DNA from: a virus
DNA: 27,172 nucleotides
IMG/VR virus record: IMGVR_UViG_3300046355_000059
Span: 1-27,172 of that record
Direction: 5' to 3' (one strand)
Positions 6,865-14,717 of the stretch are shown here, in pieces. Under the pieces are notes generated by a model. It saw only the letters and a list, made by a program, of their open reading frames with translations. It was not told the DNA's origin and ran no database searches. Position 1 is the first letter of the stretch. The number at the start of each line of letters is the position of its first letter. The position numbers and the translations under genes were made by a program.

Positions 6865-7974
6865 TTAAGCAGCTGCACCAGTTGATGCAATGGTACCGGT
6901 TGGAAGCAAGAAGCCACCGGTTGCGATGTGACGGATTCGCATCTGGAAGTCGTCGCTGTCGAAGCCACCCTCACGAGCAGGAACTGCACCGCCGCCTAGG
7001 TATAGACCAGCGTCAGCCTTGATGCGAAGCTCAGGAGCCTCGTAACCGCGGAGGAAGCCAAGTACGATACCTGGGTTTAGGGTGTCAGATGGAACTGGAA
7101 GTAGGAACCAGAACTTGTCTGCTGCTGAGTTGTTGTAAATCTTCTTAATCCAAGGGTTTACAACAATCTGGATTGACGAAGCGATTGGGTTGCCAGAAAC
7201 GGTCGAGGTGACCTTTGAGCCAACGGTAACTTCGGTGCGAACCTGCTGGATAGCAAGAATCTTCTTAGCCTCTAGCTCTAGTGCCTGTGGGACAACTAGA
7301 ACGAAGCGGCTTAGGGGGGTGATTGACTTGCCGTTGTAGGTCTGTACGTTAGCAGCGGTGATTGCTGCCTCTAGAGACTCTAGAGATAGTACAGGGTTAC
7401 CAGTTAGGATGTTCTGGTTGCCGGTCTTGAAGTTAGCAGTGTTTAGACCTGAAGAGGTAACTAGCTGCTTGGTAACTTCCTCGTCTTCCTTGCCGGCTGC
7501 CTTGCGAGCAAGCTCTAGAGGTAGACGCTCAAGTAGACCGATGTTGCCATCGTTTACGATTGACTCCCATGAGAAGCGAACGCGAGAACCGGCCTTCTTG
7601 ACCTTGAACTCAGCCTCAGTTAGTGAGAACCAGCCGATGGTAGGGTACTCGTCGTACTCGCCAACGGTAGGAAGTGAACCCTCACGGAAGGTGTCACCCA
7701 TGTTGTCAACGCCGTCATCCTCGTAAGCGAGGTTCTGGTAGTTGACGTTCTTGAAGTCATCTACAACAAGCTTCTGTGCAAATGTGTTCCAGACCTTTGG
7801 CTGGTCTGCGTAGTTTGCAAGCATAATCTTGTTTAGAGTTGGGTTAAGCTGTACTGGCAGGTCAGAGGTAGAGATACCTTCCTGAAGCTTTAGCTTGTCC
7901 ATGCGGTCGCCGCGAAGTGCACCTTCGAGAAGCTTTGCAGCCTCAATCTGGCGGGTAGTGATGTTTTCAGTCAT
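6865..7974 (-). CDS. Major capsid protein (HK97 fold, Mu gpT-like)
   Basis: 369 aa, ATG 7974 with AAGGAA upstream. The protein has a helical, charged N-terminus (RQIEAAKLLEGALRGDRMDK), then features typical of actinophage and Mu-like major head proteins: NTFAQKLVVDDFKNVNYQ, a TEAEFKVKKAGSRVRFSWES strand region and a long FVLVVPQALELEAKKIL segment. The C-terminal end has GFDSDDFQMRIRHIATGG, a common capsid ending. It directly follows the decoration protein and protease genes, as expected for a head operon. It forms the icosahedral shell. The family assignment rests on recognition of these segments plus gene order. Confidence 0.9.
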   Translation of the reverse strand: MTENITTRQIEAAKLLEGALRGDRMDKLKLQEGISTSDLPVQLNPTLNKIMLANYADQPKVWNTFAQKLVVDDFKNVNYQNLAYEDDGVDNMGDTFREGSLPTVGEYDEYPTIGWFSLTEAEFKVKKAGSRVRFSWESIVNDGNIGLLERLPLELARKAAGKEDEEVTKQLVTSSGLNTANFKTGNQNILTGNPVLSLESLEAAITAANVQTYNGKSITPLSRFVLVVPQALELEAKKILAIQQVRTEVTVGSKVTSTVSGNPIASSIQIVVNPWIKKIYNNSAADKFWFLLPVPSDTLNPGIVLGFLRGYEAPELRIKADAGLYLGGGAVPAREGGFDSDDFQMRIRHIATGGFLLPTGTIASTGAAA

Positions 7975-7986
7975 TGTTTATATTCC

Positions 7987-8328
7987 TTACGCTGCTGAAA
8001 CCAGGCGAACGTACACGTCACCAGCGGTGGTTGTAGTCTTTGCCTTGATTGCGTGGCCGATGAACTTGTTACCAGAAGCGGTAACGTTGATAACGCCAGC
8101 AGAGGTTACATAGACATTAGCGCCTACGGTAACTGCTACTAGAGTTGAGAACTTGAAAACGCCGTCTAGCTTTAGGGTGGCGTAGTAGTTGCCATCCTCA
8201 CCTAGAACTGCGTCCTGCTGTGCGACACCAACAACCTGACCAACCTGAACCAAGTCGCCCGATACAACGGTGCTTGCAACAGGGAAGACCAGTTCACTGG
8301 CTACTTTGTAAATCTCGTTAAGAGCCAT
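7987..8328 (-). CDS. Capsid decoration protein, DUF2190-like
   Basis: 113 aa with AAAGGAAA before ATG 8328. The pattern VVSGDLVQVGQVVGVAQQDA, then FSTLVAVTVGANVYVTSAG and GHAIKAKTTTTAGDVYVRL, matches the DUF2190/capsid-cement family: a small beta-barrel with a repeated G-D-x-V...G-x-x-V-Y strand pattern. Such proteins bind the outside of the shell and stabilise it. Its place between protease and capsid genes supports this. Confidence 0.85.
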   Translation of the reverse strand: MALNEIYKVASELVFPVASTVVSGDLVQVGQVVGVAQQDAVLGEDGNYYATLKLDGVFKFSTLVAVTVGANVYVTSAGVINVTASGNKFIGHAIKAKTTTTAGDVYVRLVSAA

Positions 8329-8342
8329 TTACTTTCCTTTAC

Positions 8343-8768
8343 TTACTTGCCAGCGAGGCGTGACACGATTGCGTCAAACTCGTCAGCTGAATTGGTTTTG
8401 GTTGCCTCGGTGATAACACCAGTGGTGTCAGCAACGGTGGCGGTTACAGCAGATTCGCTTACTGCGGTGACGTATGACTTCTCGTCAGCAATTAGCTCAT
8501 CTACAGACTTGGTGTTGGTCTCAGACTTCATTGCCTCAGCTACGCGCTTTAGCGAAATCTTTGGCAGACCTGACTCGTTGAACTTCTCAGCGATTTCTAC
8601 AGGGTCCACAGCTTCAACCTCTTCAGCAGCCTCATCGGTGCCTTCAGTCTCAGCAGGGGTTGCAGACTCTACTAGGGTCTTTACAGACTCAGATAGAGGG
8701 CTGATAGCCTCAACTAGGGCAGACTTTAGGTCAGCGAATGCTGCCTCGAACTCTTCCTTAGTAATCAT
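8343..8768 (-). CDS. Possible internal in-frame scaffold start (residues 185-325 of the protease gene)
   Basis: An ATG at 8768 begins MITKEEFEAAFADL in the same frame as the protease. It is preceded by GGAAGGAAA with 7 bases to the ATG, a good ribosome binding site in the middle of a gene. The 141-aa product would be the whole acidic scaffold region. Phage lambda makes its scaffold Nu3 from an internal start of the protease gene C in the same way. Use of the site is inferred. Confidence 0.45.
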   Translation of the reverse strand: MITKEEFEAAFADLKSALVEAISPLSESVKTLVESATPAETEGTDEAAEEVEAVDPVEIAEKFNESGLPKISLKRVAEAMKSETNTKSVDELIADEKSYVTAVSESAVTATVADTTGVITEATKTNSADEFDAIVSRLAGK

Positions 8769-9320
8769 GCTTTCATTTCCTTCCGATACAGACTCCGAGA
8801 GCGAAGATGCTTCATCGTCCTTTGCTTTGTAACTCTCAAGCAGTGACAAGAACTTGCCGCCTGCTCCGGCTACGGTTACTACATCTACGCTGGTTAGCGG
8901 GTCTGCTACCATCGACTCGATGATTGGGCCCTGTCGGCCCTCTGCCTCACCAAGACGGGAATCACCCATCGCACGGATTGACAGACCAACATCCCCAGCC
9001 ATCTCTTTGATGATTGGGGCGAAGTGTGAATAGAATTCGACATCAGCAACGAGGCCTGAGCCATCAAATTGCGCGTCCGAGACCAACTTACCAGCAAGCT
9101 GGTTTACGTCTCGCTCTGGGCGGTCGTTCGCCTCAGAGATTCCAGGGTGGTTCATGAAGACCTTAGTGCCCTTGGTGAATACCTGTGGGCCAAACTCCGC
9201 CAGCATCTCTGCTGGGTAGTAGCCCGATGAGCCCCAACCGGACTCGATAACCTTAATACGCCACTTCTTACCAGAACCAGTTGCGCTAAAGGCAAGTGAT
9301 TCATTAAGTGAAACAGTCAT
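8343..9320 (-). CDS. Capsid maturation protease fused to scaffold-like domain
   Basis: 325 aa. Residues 1 to about 160 resemble phage prohead proteases: KVFMNHPGI with candidate catalytic His58, DRPERDVNQLAGKL, DVGLSIRAMGD with candidate Ser114, and TSVDVVTVAGAGGKF near 145-157, the usual end of the domain. From about residue 165 the protein is acidic, Ser/Glu/Ala-rich and helical, like a scaffold that the protease removes. ATG 9320 has a GGAG site. An internal in-frame start at 8768 with its own ribosome binding site could give free scaffold. Catalytic residues are proposed by motif only. Confidence 0.85.
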   Translation of the reverse strand: MTVSLNESLAFSATGSGKKWRIKVIESGWGSSGYYPAEMLAEFGPQVFTKGTKVFMNHPGISEANDRPERDVNQLAGKLVSDAQFDGSGLVADVEFYSHFAPIIKEMAGDVGLSIRAMGDSRLGEAEGRQGPIIESMVADPLTSVDVVTVAGAGGKFLSLLESYKAKDDEASSLSESVSEGNESMITKEEFEAAFADLKSALVEAISPLSESVKTLVESATPAETEGTDEAAEEVEAVDPVEIAEKFNESGLPKISLKRVAEAMKSETNTKSVDELIADEKSYVTAVSESAVTATVADTTGVITEATKTNSADEFDAIVSRLAGK

Positions 9321-9351
9321 AATTCTCCAATAAGTTATCCAACTGTATTCA

Positions 9352-9360
9352 AGTATACCA
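9352..9360 (-). promoter_or_regulatory. Extended -10 promoter (TGGTATACT)
   Basis: Located in the 52-base gap between portal and protease genes on the minus strand; TGG plus TATACT. It would give a leader of about 25 bases that includes the GGAG ribosome binding site of the protease gene. Confidence 0.55.
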
Positions 9361-9372
9361 TACAGATATGGA

Positions 9373-10803
9373 CTAAGCTACTGGAGCGTTATCTGCTGCT
9401 CGCTGGTCATTGGCATTATTCTGCATTGAACCTACTGAGCCAGAGTTACCCTGCGAAGGAACCGCAGAAGTGCCAGGCTCGTTGCTTCCAGAACCTGCTG
9501 ATGCATCCATCGGCACAGTGAGGTGCAACTGCGGAACATCAAGGGTCTCGATGATTGCAGCGCGGTACTCGTCCTGCCAGATTGCTCCGGTTTCGTAAGC
9601 AAGTGCAAGAGCCTGAGTCAAGCGCTGTGAAGGCTCAGTCTCAATCTTTGGCCAGTTGACTGCAAGAGCATCATCCTTTGCGCCAAGGAATGCAAGCACA
9701 CGCTTGTAGAACAATGACCAAACCTGCTGGCGAGATTCCATCGCCTTGACGGTTGGAACGTCTAGCGTCTGTGCCGTGCCGTACGCACCCGAGGAACCCG
9801 GGTCCGATAGAAGTGCGACAACCGAGACCTCAAGGGCAGAAGCCACCATTGAACCCAATGGACGGCCATCAGTAAGGTTGATGCTAGAACCTCTAGGCAT
9901 CTGACTAAGTTCCATGTCAGCGCCCATAACAGCTGTAGACCCTGCAGTAGAAGGAGTTGCAATTGTCGCAGCAGCATTGGTCGCACCGGCTTTCGTCTTG
10001 GCCTTAAGCTGCCAAGCGAACATGCTCAGAGCCTTGAGCATACGAGAGCCATCCTTTAGATACTCGTTGTATGCATGCGCCCAAGGTAGTGCAGGGAAAG
10101 CATCTGGGACTCCCCAGATTACGCCAGCACGACGGTTGACTCGGAAGTCAAACATGATGAAGTTTACATCAACTGGCTGGTTGTTGATGCGGCTTGCGAA
10201 ACGGCCGCCCTCTGGCGTGTAGGTGTCAACTGGGTACCAGACATTCATCTGGGTTTCCTTAGCCTGACCGCCAGCAAGTTCCTGCTCACGCTTAGTCCAA
10301 GTACGGCGCAAGTAGCGAACACGCTCTGCGTCATCTGGGTCAGTCACAACAGCAGTGATTTCACCAAACGGAATACGCTGGAATTGCTTGGTCTTTACAT
10401 TAGCAAGTAGGAAGAATTGACCATCTGTGAAGTTTGCACGTTCATTAATGACCTGTGCCTCAGGTGAGAATAGCACTTCCTGGTTGCGTGGGTCCTGAAT
10501 GTACTTCTGCACACGAGGTGGCTGGTCTGCGAATGATACGCCGCGACCGAAGATGTATGAGGTGCGAAGGCCACATCCACGCTTTAGAAGCGGGTTACCC
10601 TCTGTAGTTTCACGAATACGCTTGGCTGCATCCTGCAAAGCGGTCAAATCAAAGCCATCGGTGCCAGTCGAGGTGGCAAGGTCGTTCCAACCGTTGTCCT
10701 CGAAGGTCAAAATGGCGGCAGCCATAGAAGCGTAAGACTCTCGCAGGAGCTCATTCTCGCTAATCATGGCTTGCAAGTTTTCGCTTATGACTGATTCACT
10801 CAT
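9373..10803 (-). CDS. Portal protein
   Basis: 476 aa, ATG 10803 with AAGGA upstream. It has the length, position (just after terminase, before protease) and sequence features of phage portals: a helical N-terminus, NPLLKRGCGLRTSYIFGRGVSF around residues 70-92, PFGEITAVVTDPDDAERVRYLRR in the wing region, and VWGVPDAFP-type segments (GVIWGVPDAFPALPWAHAYN) preceding the stem helices. The C-terminal 60 residues are Ser/Gly/Asn-rich and probably disordered. It forms the dodecameric DNA channel at the capsid vertex. The exact portal subfamily was not determined. Confidence 0.87.
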   Translation of the reverse strand: MSESVISENLQAMISENELLRESYASMAAAILTFEDNGWNDLATSTGTDGFDLTALQDAAKRIRETTEGNPLLKRGCGLRTSYIFGRGVSFADQPPRVQKYIQDPRNQEVLFSPEAQVINERANFTDGQFFLLANVKTKQFQRIPFGEITAVVTDPDDAERVRYLRRTWTKREQELAGGQAKETQMNVWYPVDTYTPEGGRFASRINNQPVDVNFIMFDFRVNRRAGVIWGVPDAFPALPWAHAYNEYLKDGSRMLKALSMFAWQLKAKTKAGATNAAATIATPSTAGSTAVMGADMELSQMPRGSSINLTDGRPLGSMVASALEVSVVALLSDPGSSGAYGTAQTLDVPTVKAMESRQQVWSLFYKRVLAFLGAKDDALAVNWPKIETEPSQRLTQALALAYETGAIWQDEYRAAIIETLDVPQLHLTVPMDASAGSGSNEPGTSAVPSQGNSGSVGSMQNNANDQRAADNAPVA

Positions 10804-10819
10804 CTAAAATCCTTCTATT

Positions 10820-11236
10820 TTATTTAATTATACCATGCTTCTGCATATATTTGACCAAATTCTTTATATTTTTGGCATCATTTTTAAATACACCCTCTAC
10901 CATGTTGCATCTGCGGCATAGGATACCGCGAATGCACTTGCCGCATGTGGCAGAATTTACTGGGCAGCACGAGTGGTCATGGTCTACGCATAGGTTCTGA
11001 ACAGAGCCGCAGACTTCGCAGCCGCCATCAAGCATATCTAGGTAGGCATCTTCATCTAAACCATACTTGCGTTCTATCATTCGTAGCTTTACCGCTTTTT
11101 TATTACGCATATATGAGGCTCTGTTAACTTCTACCTTACATACCTTGCAGCGATGTTCATAGCCACCCTTGGTTTTTGTAGATTTAAAGTAATCTGATAG
11201 TGGTTTTTCTGTTCTACATACTGAGCAAATTTTCAT
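10820..11236 (-). CDS. Endonuclease VII-like HNH endonuclease
   Basis: 138 aa. An N-terminal zinc finger (CSVC at 4-7, CKVC at 30-33) is followed by KYGLDEDAYLDML and the endonuclease VII-type core: CEVCG, NLCVDHDH near 82-88, then CGKCIRGILCRRCN. The DHDH motif holds the likely metal-binding catalytic His. It lies between terminase and portal genes, a common homing-endonuclease site. It is AT-richer than its neighbours. It lacks a Shine-Dalgarno sequence but has a -10 box 6 bases before ATG 11236, and a second promoter-like box overlaps its last codons. Confidence 0.9.
   Translation of the reverse strand: MKICSVCRTEKPLSDYFKSTKTKGGYEHRCKVCKVEVNRASYMRNKKAVKLRMIERKYGLDEDAYLDMLDGGCEVCGSVQNLCVDHDHSCCPVNSATCGKCIRGILCRRCNMVEGVFKNDAKNIKNLVKYMQKHGIIK
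10827..10835 (-). promoter_or_regulatory. Extended -10 promoter (TGGTATAAT) inside the HNH 3' end
   Basis: TGG plus a perfect TATAAT, formed by the last codons of the HNH gene (His-Gly-Ile-Ile). It lies about 24 bases before the portal ATG, leaving room for the AAGGA ribosome binding site. Confidence 0.6.
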
Positions 11237-11242
11237 ATACTT

Positions 11243-11248
11243 AGTATA
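11243..11248 (-). promoter_or_regulatory. Putative -10 box (TATACT), leaderless spacing
   Basis: TATACT ends exactly 6 bases before ATG 11236. The preceding AGACAAGA is shared with the element in front of the HNH gene at 13940-14482. Confidence 0.5.
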
Positions 11249-11275
11249 TCTTGTCTTAATTAGCGTAAATTATGG

Positions 11276-12802
11276 CTACCAAGTCCACTTATCATAGAAG
11301 GGAAACTGCTGGTCCAGATAATTAGTATCAAAGTTCACCATGTCACCCGGTTTCTTATCCGCATAAGGCGCATTTAGGATATGGTCAAGGCTTACGGTGG
11401 CGTAAACTAGCGCATCAAGGCTGTCCGGAGACTTAATTCCACGGCTTCGCATGTCATCCTTGGACTCAATCTGGATTGCACCCTTGGCTGAGAACTTATA
11501 CTGAATCATCAGCAGTTCATCTAGCAAAGCCTTATCGTCTGGGTCTAGGTCAATCTGACCTGCCATCATCTGCTCGCGTAGCGAGTCAAAATTATATGCA
11601 CGAGCATTATGCCAGCGAGTATTATCCGGTGACGCAGCAGAACCGAGCATAGATATAACAGTATACGCACCATTGGCGATATTAGCCACGAGGTCAATAA
11701 TAGGACCACCAAGACCAGCACCGTCAATACGTACTTCGTTGCAGCCATTATCTATCGCAATCCTGTGAATTCTATTAGCAGTCTCAATCGCGGTCGCCTT
11801 TGTCCAGCGCTCCACAACTCTAGCTCGGCCGCCACGGTTTAGGTAGGCAACCGAGTCATCCTCACCGAAACGAGCAACGTCAACGCCGAGTTTAGCAACA
11901 ATGCCGTAGTCTTCGACAATCTCAGTATCGCTTGCGCGGTCTAGCGCACTCTGTGAGAAGAAAGTATTGTCGGCCTCGTCTGGGAACTCGCCCAAGACCT
12001 TTGACTTAAAGCGGGCTGATTCCTCGCCCCATGAAATCTTCTGCTTCTCCACCCAGGCTGGCTGGATTAGAAGAGGCAGCAGGTCCTCGGGTACTTCGTG
12101 CTTCTCGTCTGTGAAGTTTGGGGTATCGTAGGCTGAGATTTTAATCTTGTGCCAAGTTGGGTCTTCGCGGAAGATGCGGTGGAACTCAGTACCACGCTGG
12201 TCGGGGTTACCAATCGCAAGAACGCGAGCACCCTCTGTGTTAGTAACCGCTTCGGTTGCGGTATATAGGTCGTTCGGAATACCGCCAGCCTCGTCAAGGA
12301 TAACCATCACGTAACGGCGGTGAATACCTTGGAAGGAGCTAACTAGGTCTTTATCGGCAGGACGGCGACCCCATGCCATTACGAAACCATCCTCGAGTTT
12401 CCACTCTTGGCTCTGGTTAATCTGACCAGGCAGGTTCACGCCATTGGCTTTAGCCAAGTCGTAGTTGGCCTTAATCTCAGTGAACAAAACTCGGGCAATC
12501 TGCACGTACGTTGGCGCGGAACAAATAACTGCTACATCTCGCGGCTCATGTGTGGCAACCCACCATACTGCAAGCATACCTGCAAGGCCCGACTTGCCAG
12601 CACCGTTACAACTAACTACCGCGGTGTGCGTGTTATTCACAACAGACATCGCAACCTCGCGTTGCTTTGACCACATGTGCTTGCCAAGGACTTCCTTAGC
12701 CCATAGAGCTGGGTCCTCTAAATACTCTGCCTTGCGTGAACGGGCACGAAGGTCAGCAATAACGCCATCAAGTACGCCGTCTATCAATTCCTGCGAACCC
12801 AC
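11276..12802 (-). CDS. terL: Terminase large subunit
   Basis: 508 aa. The ATPase half has the Walker A motif SCNGAGKS (residues 64-71), Walker B VMVILDE (165-171) with the catalytic Glu, and an IGNP coupling segment near 197. The nuclease half has KLGVDVARFGEDDS near 304-317 with the first metal-binding Asp, VRIDGAGLGGPIID, and SPDSLDALVYA near the C-terminus. This motor pumps DNA through the portal and cuts it. The start is GTG 12802, which overlaps the upstream 57-aa gene by 19 bases; no strong ribosome binding site is seen, so translational coupling is likely. Confidence 0.96.
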   Translation of the reverse strand: MGSQELIDGVLDGVIADLRARSRKAEYLEDPALWAKEVLGKHMWSKQREVAMSVVNNTHTAVVSCNGAGKSGLAGMLAVWWVATHEPRDVAVICSAPTYVQIARVLFTEIKANYDLAKANGVNLPGQINQSQEWKLEDGFVMAWGRRPADKDLVSSFQGIHRRYVMVILDEAGGIPNDLYTATEAVTNTEGARVLAIGNPDQRGTEFHRIFREDPTWHKIKISAYDTPNFTDEKHEVPEDLLPLLIQPAWVEKQKISWGEESARFKSKVLGEFPDEADNTFFSQSALDRASDTEIVEDYGIVAKLGVDVARFGEDDSVAYLNRGGRARVVERWTKATAIETANRIHRIAIDNGCNEVRIDGAGLGGPIIDLVANIANGAYTVISMLGSAASPDNTRWHNARAYNFDSLREQMMAGQIDLDPDDKALLDELLMIQYKFSAKGAIQIESKDDMRSRGIKSPDSLDALVYATVSLDHILNAPYADKKPGDMVNFDTNYLDQQFPFYDKWTW

Positions 12803-12957
12803 TTATCATGTTCTAGGTGCCAGAATACTGCAGTATATACATTTAGTTCACTACCATGGTATGACTCTACTTTTTTAAAAGTAATATCAATATTGCGGTA
12901 GTTAGTCCTCATAGCAGCAGCCCACTCTGGCCCGAAGCGATATTTACGCTTGGTCAT
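12784..12957 (-). CDS. Small conserved-position protein between terminase genes
   Basis: 57 aa beginning MTKRKYRFGPEWAAAM, start ATG 12957 with GAGGAG upstream. It overlaps the end of the small-subunit gene by 14 bases and the start of terL by 19 bases in other frames, which argues that it is translated as part of the operon. It is basic at the N-terminus with several aromatic residues. No known domain is recognised. Confidence 0.65.
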   Translation of the reverse strand: MTKRKYRFGPEWAAAMRTNYRNIDITFKKVESYHGSELNVYTAVFWHLEHDKWVRRN

Positions 12958-13471
12958 CAGATTGCTCCTCGTCCATGATTTCATACTTAGCGCGCACAAG
13001 GCCGTCAGCCACAAGAACCTCAAGTTCGCTTCGGCTGATATCTGGGTATCGCTCGGCAAGCTCATTCTTAGCGAAGGTCAAGGCTGAGTCCATTGCGCGT
13101 AGCAGGATGCTCTGCTGGTGCAGTGACAACTTGATTACATTCTCATCAAGCACAGTCTGCTGTGCATCAAGGCGCTTGCCGATTACCTCTAGGGATTTCA
13201 GCAGTAGTCGAGCTGAGTCCAAGTCCTTAGCTTTTAGGGCCATCTCGCGGAGCGAGTCTTTTAGTTCGTGCAGCTCACTAAGTAGCAACTGACGCTGCTG
13301 GTGCTCATCCCAGACGTTCCTGCTATTAAGTAGGTCTTTTACGTGTTGCACGGCCTGCGCAGCAGGAATCCCCGAGATACGCTCCATCTCCTGCGGGCTA
13401 CGACCATCTGCGGCAGCCTTTAGGAGGATGTCGTCGAGGATTGTTGTGCCGCGGTTTGCAGGTAGATTCAT
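12944..13471 (-). CDS. terS: Probable terminase small subunit
   Basis: 175 aa from ATG 13471, which overlaps the preceding stop as TAATG and has AAAGG upstream. The N-terminal third (ILLKAAADGRSPQEMERISG, IPAAQAVQHVKDLL) looks like a helix-turn-helix DNA-binding region. A long helical middle (ELHELKDSLREMALKAKDLD) would serve oligomerisation. Small terminase subunits recognise the packaging site and have this organisation. The call rests on helix-turn-helix character and position one gene before terL; sequence identity to a family was not shown. Confidence 0.7.
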   Translation of the reverse strand: MNLPANRGTTILDDILLKAAADGRSPQEMERISGIPAAQAVQHVKDLLNSRNVWDEHQQRQLLLSELHELKDSLREMALKAKDLDSARLLLKSLEVIGKRLDAQQTVLDENVIKLSLHQQSILLRAMDSALTFAKNELAERYPDISRSELEVLVADGLVRAKYEIMDEEQSDDQA

Positions 13472-13692
13472 TAGAGCCCTTTGCGCCAAGTAACCGACCA
13501 AGGCTTTGAAGAAGTCTGTGGACCTTGGTTGGATGCAATAAGCATGTGGTCAAGCTTACGCTCAAGGTCGATGATGCGGTCGTGAAGTTTGTTCTGGCCC
13601 ATGATTAGTTCGCGGATAACCTGCTGGGTTTCCTCGTCTGGTCCTTGCTCTTCTTCTGGAAGCGGGGCTGGGTCACCAATGCCACGTGTCAT
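13471..13692 (-). CDS. Small coiled-coil protein, unknown
   Basis: 73 aa. The central part (TQQVIRELIMGQNKLHDRII, continuing DLERKLDHML) has heptad spacing of hydrophobic residues, so a coiled coil is likely; the first 20 residues are Pro/Glu-rich. Both ends overlap neighbours as TAATG. Being just ahead of terS, it may take part in packaging, but nothing in the sequence shows a function. Confidence 0.65.
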   Translation of the reverse strand: MTRGIGDPAPLPEEEQGPDEETQQVIRELIMGQNKLHDRIIDLERKLDHMLIASNQGPQTSSKPWSVTWRKGL

Positions 13693-13916
13693 TATACTTC
13701 CAATCTATAGGCTTCAATAGCCAGGTTAATTAAATCCCAAACTTCGACATCCTCGGATGAGTCGACTTCAAAAAATACGACGTAATTATCATCGTGGTCA
13801 ACTTCGGTGAATGTAGCGCACCAAACTTCAGTTGAATCGCTCTCTGCGGCATCGTGCAAAGATAGGTCCAGTTTATAAGTAGTTGAACCGGATATATTAA
13901 TAATTAAATCAGCCAT
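13692..13916 (-). CDS. Small acidic protein, unknown
   Basis: 74 aa, strongly acidic (many Asp and Glu) with alternating beta-type stretches such as YVVFFEVDSSEDVEVW. No domain is recognised. It is the first gene downstream of the HNH gene, with a promoter-like TATGCT box 11 bases before its ATG. Confidence 0.6.
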   Translation of the reverse strand: MADLIINISGSTTYKLDLSLHDAAESDSTEVWCATFTEVDHDDNYVVFFEVDSSEDVEVWDLINLAIEAYRLEV

Positions 13917-13927
13917 GATGCAATCCT

Positions 13928-13933
13928 AGCATA
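13928..13933 (-). promoter_or_regulatory. Possible -10 box (TATGCT)
   Basis: It lies between the HNH stop (13940) and ATG 13916. It is weaker than the other boxes and has no TGN extension, but its position just beyond an HNH gene repeats the pattern seen at 5216 and 10827. Confidence 0.3.
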
Positions 13934-13939
13934 CTGCTT

Positions 13940-14482
13940 TTATAGCAAGCCATGTTTTTCCATATATGCAGTCACGCCGTCAATTTGCTTCCTTGAATAA
14001 ATATGACCCTCAATAGTATTGCAATTTGTGCATAGTACACCACGAATGCAATTGCCGCACGAATTGCCGACTTTATCATAGCCACAGCAGTCATGGTTGT
14101 GGTCTACGCAGAGGTTTTCAAATGAGCCACAGGCTTCGCATCCGGTAGCAAGCATTGCCTTTAATTCTTCGACTCTAATACCATGACGTTTTGCTCGGTA
14201 TCGTAAATTGTCGCAATCACGACAACGTGGAGATAGGCCAACACTACTTTTGCCAACCTTGAAATCGCCATTTGTTTTTTCGACATTACAGTCTGGACAA
14301 AGCCTAGGCCTGTCAGCAAAGTCGCTGAAGGTTGACTTCATAGCATTTGCCTCGTTGTATGCTTTACGACTTGCCGCGTTTACGCAGCTCCTGCAGTAAT
14401 AGTGGAGACCATCCGACATCTTGCGATTACGCGGGAACTCGGACTCTGGCTTGACGCTTTCGCATCGCTTACATTTCTTCAT
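13940..14482 (-). CDS. Endonuclease VII-like HNH endonuclease with two zinc fingers
   Basis: 180 aa from ATG 14482 (MKKCKRCESVKP). Two N-terminal finger pairs (CKRC/CRSC at 4-33 and CPDC/CRDC at 62-90) precede the endonuclease VII core: CEACG at 115-119, NLCVDHNHDCC near 124-133, then CGNCIRGVLCTNCN. The core is close to that of the HNH gene at 10820-11236, so the two are probably duplicates or sister elements. A longer frame upstream was rejected because the finger begins at the chosen Met. It has no Shine-Dalgarno sequence; a -10 box lies 6 bases before the ATG. Confidence 0.88.
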   Translation of the reverse strand: MKKCKRCESVKPESEFPRNRKMSDGLHYYCRSCVNAASRKAYNEANAMKSTFSDFADRPRLCPDCNVEKTNGDFKVGKSSVGLSPRCRDCDNLRYRAKRHGIRVEELKAMLATGCEACGSFENLCVDHNHDCCGYDKVGNSCGNCIRGVLCTNCNTIEGHIYSRKQIDGVTAYMEKHGLL

Positions 14483-14488
14483 ATAAAA

Positions 14489-14494
14489 AGAATA
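14489..14494 (-). promoter_or_regulatory. Putative -10 box (TATTCT), leaderless spacing
   Basis: TATTCT ends 6 bases before ATG 14482. The upstream AGACAAGA is identical to that before the HNH gene at 11236. Confidence 0.45.
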
Positions 14495-14717
14495 TCTTGT
14501 CTGAATCTTTTTACAAATATCTAGGCGGCTACTGCAAAAAATTTTCAAATACTGCATTTATTACCTGCGAATGTGTGCCCCTCAGAAAGCCGCTACCTGG
14601 CTGAATAAAATGATTTGTTTGGAACGCTTTTTGATTTGCTTTTTGGTTTAGGGCGTGCATAAACTTGACTCATCGCCAAGGGGCGGAAGTGAAAACAACT
14701 AGCAAAGGAAAACAGGA
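14495..14717. promoter_or_regulatory. Divergent intergenic region between late and early blocks
   Basis: The gene direction changes here. The 223 bases contain no convincing gene. A plausible plus-strand promoter is TTGCTT (14636-14641), 18 bases, then TAAACT (14660-14665), which would serve the early genes from 14718. The minus-strand late promoter is at 14489. No operator-like palindrome stands out. Confidence 0.4.

Noticed and set aside
8347-8832. 161-codon plus-strand frame antisense to the protease-scaffold gene
   Set aside because: Ser/Ala/Thr-rich shadow with no ribosome binding site or neighbour in that direction.
12465-12878. 137-codon plus-strand frame antisense to terL
   Set aside because: It lies opposite the Walker A region of terL, and lacks a start site and protein-like composition.
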